A stretch of DNA of 12,007 nt from contig JAFLDC010000037.1 in the NCBI GenBank assembly GCA_017302775.1, positions 1 through 12,007 of the forward strand, read 5' to 3'. The first letter of the stretch is position 1, and each line of letters begins with the position of its first letter. Shown here piece after piece: positions 7,817-12,007 of this stretch. The notes beneath the pieces are model-generated. The model was not told where the DNA came from. It searched no databases and saw only the letters and a list, made by a program, of their open reading frames with translations. The translations under genes and the position numbers were made by a program. This stretch comes from Sphingomonadales bacterium (GTDB lineage: Bacteria > Pseudomonadota > Alphaproteobacteria > Sphingomonadales > Sphingomonadaceae).

Positions 7817-8278
7817 ATGGGCAGTCATCACCATCATCATGAGCCGACCGGGCAAACCCTGGTTGAGGAGGCCGCCAAGGCGCTTGTCGATGCCGGTGAG
7901 CAGTGGACCGGTATGCGCGCTGAAGTGTTTGAGGCGCTGGCGGACCAGCCGCGTCCGGCTTCTGCTTACGACATTGCCGAGGCGGTTTCGAAGGCACGCG
8001 GCAAGCGGGTCGCAGCCAACTCGGTCTATCGGATTCTTGACCTGTTCGTGGCGAGCAACCTCGCGCGGCGGATCGAAAGCGCCAATGCCTATATCGCCAA
8101 CCCTCATCCCGGATGTCGCCACGATTGCATCTTTCTGATCTGCGACAGTTGCGGGCGCGCTACGCATCTGGATGACGATGGCCTGACGGGGGCGCTGGTC
8201 GAAGCGGCGCGCAAGGCCGGTTTTGCCGACATTCGCCCGGTTGTCGAACTGCGCGGGGTCTGCAGCGACTGCAGTTAG
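7817..8278 (+). CDS. zur: Fur-superfamily transcriptional regulator, Zur type, with natural N-terminal His5
   Basis: A 153-residue predicted zinc-responsive repressor. Features shared with Zur are the winged-helix SAYDIAEAV segment, NSVYRILDLF (recognition helix region), IESANAYI and the dimer-domain FLICDSCG. C109/C112 and C149/C152 form the structural Zn(Cys)4 site; H98, C100, H102 and C104 (HPGCRHDC) are candidate regulatory ligands. Zinc-loaded Zur proteins typically repress zinc-uptake genes; none lies in this window and I see no Zur box. ATG 7817 is chosen because the product then starts just before the conserved fold. An in-frame GTG at 7760 would add 19 residues unlike the family. The chosen start gives MGSHHHHHEPTG, resembling an engineered His tag but fully in native context. 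No Shine-Dalgarno precedes it. Fur or another metal specificity is less likely. Confidence 0.87.
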   Translation: MGSHHHHHEPTGQTLVEEAAKALVDAGEQWTGMRAEVFEALADQPRPASAYDIAEAVSKARGKRVAANSVYRILDLFVASNLARRIESANAYIANPHPGCRHDCIFLICDSCGRATHLDDDGLTGALVEAARKAGFADIRPVVELRGVCSDCS

Positions 8279-8308
8279 ACAGGGCAATTCCGCTCCCGAC
8301 CGAGTGCC

Positions 8309-8695
8309 TCAACCAAATTGCGTCAAGCTCAGCCCGTTGCCATCGGGGTCGAGGAACCATGCGATTTTCGCGCCGCCATCGGGGCTGGCCCACACCCCCT
8401 CGGCGTCCTGGCCGTAACCTTCGTAGATCTGGAACGTCACGCCCTTGGCCTTAAGTGCGGCCATGGCGGTCCTGATATCAGCAACATGCCACCCCACCAC
8501 GGTATGCCCGTTGCCGGTATGGCCGGGCACGTCGGTCAAGCGCATTGGGGTGCGGTTGCCGATGTCGAATGTTGCAGCGTGGTCATCCTGTCCCATCAAT
8601 CGCAAGCCCAGAACGTCGCGGTAGAACGGCACGGCCCTGGTCCGGTTACCAGTCAAAACGAAAACGACCGGCGGGGAATTGTCGGGCAGTGACAT
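8309..8695 (-). CDS. VOC family protein (glyoxalase/bleomycin-resistance/dioxygenase fold)
   Basis: A 128-residue protein of the vicinal oxygen chelate superfamily, built of two paired beta-alpha-beta-beta-beta units. The first unit shows VVFVLTGNRTRAVPFYRDVLGLRL, the classic AxxFYxxVLGL signature. The second runs from VGWHVADIRTAMAALKAKGVTF to the typical closing IAWFLDPDGNGLSLTQFG. Members include glyoxalase I, ring-cleaving dioxygenases and thiol-transferring resistance proteins; nothing here fixes the substrate. AAGGAG at 8705-8710 is 9 nt from ATG 8695 and only 3 nt from ATG 8701, so the shorter start (MSLPDNS) is preferred. Longer frames reaching 8800 are excluded because they would run into dxs. 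It is divergent from dxs and convergent with the Zur gene, whose stop is 30 bp away with no hairpin between. Confidence 0.9.
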   Translation of the reverse strand: MSLPDNSPPVVFVLTGNRTRAVPFYRDVLGLRLMGQDDHAATFDIGNRTPMRLTDVPGHTGNGHTVVGWHVADIRTAMAALKAKGVTFQIYEGYGQDAEGVWASPDGGAKIAWFLDPDGNGLSLTQFG

Positions 8696-8780
8696 CGGCA
8701 TTGTCTCCTTTGGAACAGCACGGCTTCTGCACCCAAGTGCCAATCGACACAAATGAAACCAAAGTGTAAGGCGGCAAACC
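8696..8780. promoter_or_regulatory. Divergent regulatory region between the VOC gene and dxs
   Basis: Only 85 bp separate the two divergent starts, so promoters for both should lie here or reach into the VOC coding region. Ribosome sites are visible for both: AAGGAG (8705-8710, minus strand) for the VOC gene and AAGG (8768-8771) 9 nt before the dxs ATG. The stretch 8745-8770 is relatively A-rich. I cannot assign convincing -35/-10 hexamers. Confidence 0.5.
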
Positions 8781-10703
8781 ATGACTACCACTCCGGCCAC
8801 GCCGCTGCTCGATACCGTTAACCTGCCTGCCGATTTGCGAAAGTTGCCGGCGGGGCAGTTGCGGCAACTGGCGGATGAACTGCGGTCCGAAATGATCAGT
8901 GCGGTGGGGTCGACTGGCGGGCACCTCGGCTCTGGCCTGGGAGTGGTCGAACTGACGGTGGCGATCCATTATGTGTTCAACACACCGGATGACAGGCTGA
9001 TCTGGGATGTCGGCCATCAGGCTTACCCGCACAAGATTCTGACCGGCCGGCGTGATCGGATTCGAACCCTCCGCCAGGGCGGGGGTCTTTCCGGGTTCAC
9101 CAAGCGCAGCGAAAGCGAATACGATCCTTTCGGCGCTGCACACAGCTCGACCTCAATCTCGGCAGCGCTCGGCTTCGCAATCGCAAACAAGCTCAGCGGC
9201 GCCCCCGGCAAGGGAATCGCAGTGATCGGCGACGGCGCGATGAGCGCCGGGATGGCCTATGAGGCGATGAACAACGCTGCCGAAGCCGGTAACCGGCTGG
9301 TGGTGATTCTTAATGACAACGATATGTCGATCGCCCCTCCGGTTGGCGGACTTTCGGCCTATCTTGCCCGGCTGGTATCTTCACGACCCTTTCTGGGACT
9401 GCGCGATATCGCCCGTCGGCTGTCGCGCCGTTTGCCTGAACCGCTGCACCGTGCCGCCAAGAAAACCGATGAATTTGCCCGCGGCATGGCGATGGGCGGC
9501 ACCCTGTTCGAGGAACTGGGGTTCTACTATGTCGGTCCGATCGACGGGCACAACCTGGAGCAGCTGGTCCCGGTGCTGGAAAACGTGCGGGACGCCGCCG
9601 AAGGTCCGTGCCTGATTCACGTCGTGACGCAGAAGGGTAAAGGCTATGCTCCGGCCGAAGCCAGTGCAGACAAGTACCACGGCGTCCAGAAATTCGACGT
9701 GATAACCGGCGAACAGGTCAAGGCGCCTGCCAAAGCACCGGCTTATCAGAATGTCTTCGGCGAAACGCTGGCGAAACTGGCTGCGCAGGACCCGAAAATC
9801 TGCGCGATCACCGCCGCGATGCCGAGTGGCACCGGGGTCGACAAGTTCGCCCAGGCGCATCCCGATCGGGCGTTCGATGTCGGCATTGCCGAACAGCATG
9901 GGGTAACCTTTGCCGCAGGACTGGCAGCCCAGGGTATGCGTCCGTTCTGCGCAATCTACTCAACCTTTTTGCAGCGCGCCTACGATCAGGTCGTGCACGA
10001 CGTCGCAATTCAGAATCTGCCGGTCCGTTTTGCGATCGACCGGGCCGGGCTGGTTGGGGCAGACGGCGCGACCCACGCCGGTTCATTTGACATCACCTAT
10101 CTTGCCAGCCTGCCCAATATGGTGGTGATGGCGGCGGCTGATGAGGCCGAGCTGGTCCACATGACCTATACTGCAGCGCTGCATGATAGCGGTCCGATCG
10201 CCTTCCGCTATCCGCGCGGCAACGGCGTCGGGGTCGATTTGCCCGAGGTCCCGGTCGCGCTGGAAATCGGCAAGGGCCGGATCGTGCGACAGGGTGGCAA
10301 GGTTGCATTGCTGTCACTCGGTACGCGGCTGGCCGAAGCACTGAAAGCAGCGGAGCAGCTTGAGGCCAAGGGCCTGTCGACCACAGTTGCCGATCTGCGC
10401 TTCGCCAAGCCGCTCGATACAAACCTGATCCGCCATCTTATGACCACGCACGAGGTGGTCGTGACGATAGAGGAAGGGTCGATCGGCGGGTTGGGTGCGC
10501 ATGTGCTGACCATGGCCAGCGATGAAGGCCTGACCGACGCCGGGCTGAAAATCCGCACCCTGCGCCTGCCCGATCTGTTTCAGGATCACGACAGCCCGGA
10601 CAAGCAATATGATGCCGCCGGGCTGAATGCAGCCGGTATCGTCGATACGGTACTGAAGGCGCTCCGGCACAATTCGGCAGGAGTGGAAGAGGCACGGGCC
10701 TGA
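8781..10703 (+). CDS. dxs: 1-deoxy-D-xylulose-5-phosphate synthase
   Basis: First enzyme of the MEP isoprenoid pathway: pyruvate + glyceraldehyde 3-phosphate to DXP and CO2, using thiamine diphosphate and Mg2+ in the cytosol. The 640-residue length is normal. The N-terminal domain contains [32 protein letters not shown] (H79, equivalent to the active-site His) and the ThDP/Mg motif from GDG (D151) through NDN (N178-N180). The pyrimidine-binding domain contains E371 in [13 protein letters not shown], needed to activate ThDP, and [16 protein letters not shown] transketolase C-terminal domain follows, with [17 protein letters not shown] 8781 has AAGG 9 nt upstream. The stop overlaps the start of the hydrolase gene by one base, so translation of that gene is probably coupled. 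DXP also feeds thiamine and pyridoxal synthesis. Confidence 0.98.
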   Translation: MTTTPATPLLDTVNLPADLRKLPAGQLRQLADELRSEMISAVGSTGGHLGSGLGVVELTVAIHYVFNTPDDRLIWDVGHQAYPHKILTGRRDRIRTLRQGGGLSGFTKRSESEYDPFGAAHSSTSISAALGFAIANKLSGAPGKGIAVIGDGAMSAGMAYEAMNNAAEAGNRLVVILNDNDMSIAPPVGGLSAYLARLVSSRPFLGLRDIARRLSRRLPEPLHRAAKKTDEFARGMAMGGTLFEELGFYYVGPIDGHNLEQLVPVLENVRDAAEGPCLIHVVTQKGKGYAPAEASADKYHGVQKFDVITGEQVKAPAKAPAYQNVFGETLAKLAAQDPKICAITAAMPSGTGVDKFAQAHPDRAFDVGIAEQHGVTFAAGLAAQGMRPFCAIYSTFLQRAYDQVVHDVAIQNLPVRFAIDRAGLVGADGATHAGSFDITYLASLPNMVVMAAADEAELVHMTYTAALHDSGPIAFRYPRGNGVGVDLPEVPVALEIGKGRIVRQGGKVALLSLGTRLAEALKAAEQLEAKGLSTTVADLRFAKPLDTNLIRHLMTTHEVVVTIEEGSIGGLGAHVLTMASDEGLTDAGLKIRTLRLPDLFQDHDSPDKQYDAAGLNAAGIVDTVLKALRHNSAGVEEARA

Positions 10704-11506
10704 TGGCGCTGCGTGGCTGGCTGCTTGCTGCGGCGCTGTTGGTACTGTGCGGCTATGGCGCGGTATTGGCCGTGCTCTATGCCAACCAGCGCAGCATGAT
10801 CTACCCCGCGCCCAATCGGCCCTGGCCCCAGGCACCCGGTTTCCGGACCATCCTTTACCCCACTCCCGATGGACTTGCGCTACGCGGGCTCTATCGGGAG
10901 GCGGCTCCCGGAAAACCTACCATCGTGTTCCTGCACGGTAACGGCGACAGCCTGTCCGGTTCGCTGGTTTCGACCGAAAGCTATGCAGCGGCGGGCTTTG
11001 GCCTGCTGCTGGTGGAGTACCGTGGTTATGGTGGAAACCCGGGCACGCCTACCGAGGGCGGGCTGTACGATGATGGGCGCGGGGCCCGGGCTTGGCTGGC
11101 TGCGCAAGGGGTGCCAGCGGCGCGACAAGTGCTGATCGGATTTTCGCTGGGAACCGGCGTGGCGACCCAACTGGCGCTCGAGCAGGCGCCGGCAGCCCTG
11201 ATCCTGATCGCACCCTATACCAGTCTGCCGAACGTCGTCTCACACCGGTTTCGCGGGCTTGTGCCTTCTTCGCTGGTCCAGGATAAGCTCGATACCGCCG
11301 CCAAAATACAGCGGGTGCGCTGCCCGATCCTGATCATGCATGATCGCAGCGATGCTTCGATCCCGGTTGAGCATGGCCAGCGGCTGGCGGAACTCGCCGT
11401 ACATTCTGAACTGCTATTGTTTTCCAGTAATGGACATCAGCTTGGTTTCGTACCCGCCGCGCAGCAGGCTGGCTTGACCTGGCTTGCCCGCCAACAGCTG
11501 CTTTAA
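10703..11506 (+). CDS. Membrane-anchored alpha/beta hydrolase (serine hydrolase)
   Basis: A 267-residue alpha/beta-hydrolase fold protein resembling the BEM46/ABHD13-like group. Residues 5-27 form one hydrophobic segment, probably an N-terminal anchor placing the domain on the periplasmic side. The fold shows the oxyanion HGNGD (78-82), VEYRGYGGNPGTPTEGG (104-120), nucleophile elbow GFSLGTG with S148, APYTSLPNV, the acid D217 in HDRSDASIP and H245 in NGHQLGF, so the Ser-Asp-His triad is complete. The substrate is unknown (an ester, thioester or amide). The start overlaps the dxs stop in TGATG, with GGAAGAGG (10685-10692) 10 nt upstream inside dxs, pointing to translational coupling. No isoprenoid-specific feature is visible, so a role tied to dxs is not implied. 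Its stop shares bases with the convergent NnrU-family gene. Confidence 0.88.
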   Translation: MALRGWLLAAALLVLCGYGAVLAVLYANQRSMIYPAPNRPWPQAPGFRTILYPTPDGLALRGLYREAAPGKPTIVFLHGNGDSLSGSLVSTESYAAAGFGLLLVEYRGYGGNPGTPTEGGLYDDGRGARAWLAAQGVPAARQVLIGFSLGTGVATQLALEQAPAALILIAPYTSLPNVVSHRFRGLVPSSLVQDKLDTAAKIQRVRCPILIMHDRSDASIPVEHGQRLAELAVHSELLLFSSNGHQLGFVPAAQQAGLTWLARQQLL

Positions 11507-12007
11507 ATCCAACGCCACACGCCCGCAGGCATGGCGATCAGCCAGCCGTGTGCCCAACTGGCGATGAGCCAGAGCGCTGTGCCACCCAACCACGGCACGA
11601 TCCCGGCTCTGGAGAGGGAGCCAAGCCGCGGCCAGTAAGAGGTTTGCGTCTGCCAGCCCTGCCATGCTTTACCCATCTGCATCGCCTTCTTGCGGTCCTG
11701 CAGGTGCGATCCGACCAACGCCAGAAACGCCATGGCCAGGCTAAGCACCAACACGCGCGGGGTCGGGCTGACGATAACGTGGCTGATGCTCCACAGGGCA
11801 AAGGACCACATCATGGGATGGCGGGTCACCAGAAATACGCCGCGCGGACCGCGCGCGGCCGCCTCTGCCGCGTTCGGTGCGGGCAGGGCCGGATTGCCCT
11901 GGAACGATCCGACCAGCAGCACGGCGGCGATCAGCATCAGCAGCGTCGCGCCACTCCATGGTGCGGGCGCAAATCCGTCCCACAAGGGTGCGGCTGGGGG
12001 AACCGCC
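11503..12007 (-). CDS. NnrU family membrane protein, C-terminal part
   Basis: The frame is open to the right edge, so the 5' end is missing; ~167 residues are visible. The TTG at 11985 in this frame is unlikely to be the true start, since the family is usually longer. The core TRHPMMWSFALWSISH is the recognisable NnrU motif, resembling the RHP motif of isoprenylcysteine methyltransferase-like membrane proteins. Four hydrophobic stretches fit membrane spans, with a polar loop at SHLQDRKKAMQMGKAWQGW between the third and fourth. NnrU was named from nitric oxide and nitrite reductase gene clusters, but homologues are widespread without denitrification genes, and none are seen here, so the biochemical role is open. 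The gene ends in TAA (11503-11505), overlapping the convergent hydrolase stop. Confidence 0.85.
   Translation of the reverse strand, partial: AVPPAAPLWDGFAPAPWSGATLLMLIAAVLLVGSFQGNPALPAPNAAEAAARGPRGVFLVTRHPMMWSFALWSISHVIVSPTPRVLVLSLAMAFLALVGSHLQDRKKAMQMGKAWQGWQTQTSYWPRLGSLSRAGIVPWLGGTALWLIASWAHGWLIAMPAGVWRWI

Noticed and set aside
7817..7840. His-tag-like start as evidence of vector contamination or an engineered construct
   Set aside because: Flanking DNA is continuous native-looking sequence, His codons are mixed, the run is five and not six, and no protease site or cloning linker follows.
8309..8800. Longer 163-residue version of the VOC protein starting at 8800
   Set aside because: It would overlap the dxs coding start, the extra N-terminus is Cys/Arg-rich and unlike the fold, and a strong AAGGAG lies just before the internal ATGs.

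Overview
The window looks like chromosomal DNA of a GC-rich alphaproteobacterium, most likely a sphingomonad (Sphingomonadales). This rests on protein character, on the rpe / heparinase II/III-like / purH neighbourhood that I recall as common in alphaproteobacteria, and on the small Zur-type regulator. No similarity search was possible. I see no rRNA, tRNA, CRISPR array, insertion sequence, phage gene or integration site.

Left part (1-2900): the 3' end of a myo-inositol-1-phosphate synthase gene, a strong intrinsic terminator, then a stand-alone nucleotidyltransferase resembling the CTP:inositol-1-phosphate cytidylyltransferase domain of archaeal IPCT/DIPPS. Together they could make inositol-1-phosphate and then CDP-inositol. 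Tail-to-tail with the cytidylyltransferase gene, overlapping by 13 bp, lies a gene for a half-size ABC exporter (membrane domain plus ATPase). A gap of about 390 bp (2901-3293) has no convincing gene and separates this exporter from the divergent rpe operon.

Middle (3294-7429): a tight same-strand trio. It holds rpe (pentose phosphate pathway), a heparinase II/III-family protein without a visible signal peptide, and purH (last two steps of IMP synthesis). Spacings of 3 and 8 bp imply one transcript.

7430-8308: a spacer with a perfect 11-bp inverted repeat, a 63-residue single-span membrane protein of unknown function, and a Fur-superfamily regulator of the Zur type. The regulator starts with a natural MGS-His5 sequence and may be translated from a leaderless mRNA. 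A VOC (glyoxalase-fold) gene converges on it from the minus strand.

Right part (8696-12007): a divergent intergenic region leads into dxs (first step of the MEP isoprenoid pathway). The dxs stop overlaps the start of a membrane-anchored alpha/beta hydrolase gene. The last feature is the C-terminal part of an NnrU-family membrane protein on the minus strand, whose stop codon shares a TTAA palindrome with the hydrolase stop.

Most of the window is core metabolism. The least ordinary parts are the putative CDP-inositol branch, the His-tagged-looking Zur, the 7476-7502 palindrome, and the apparently cytosolic heparinase-like protein inside a purine/pentose operon.
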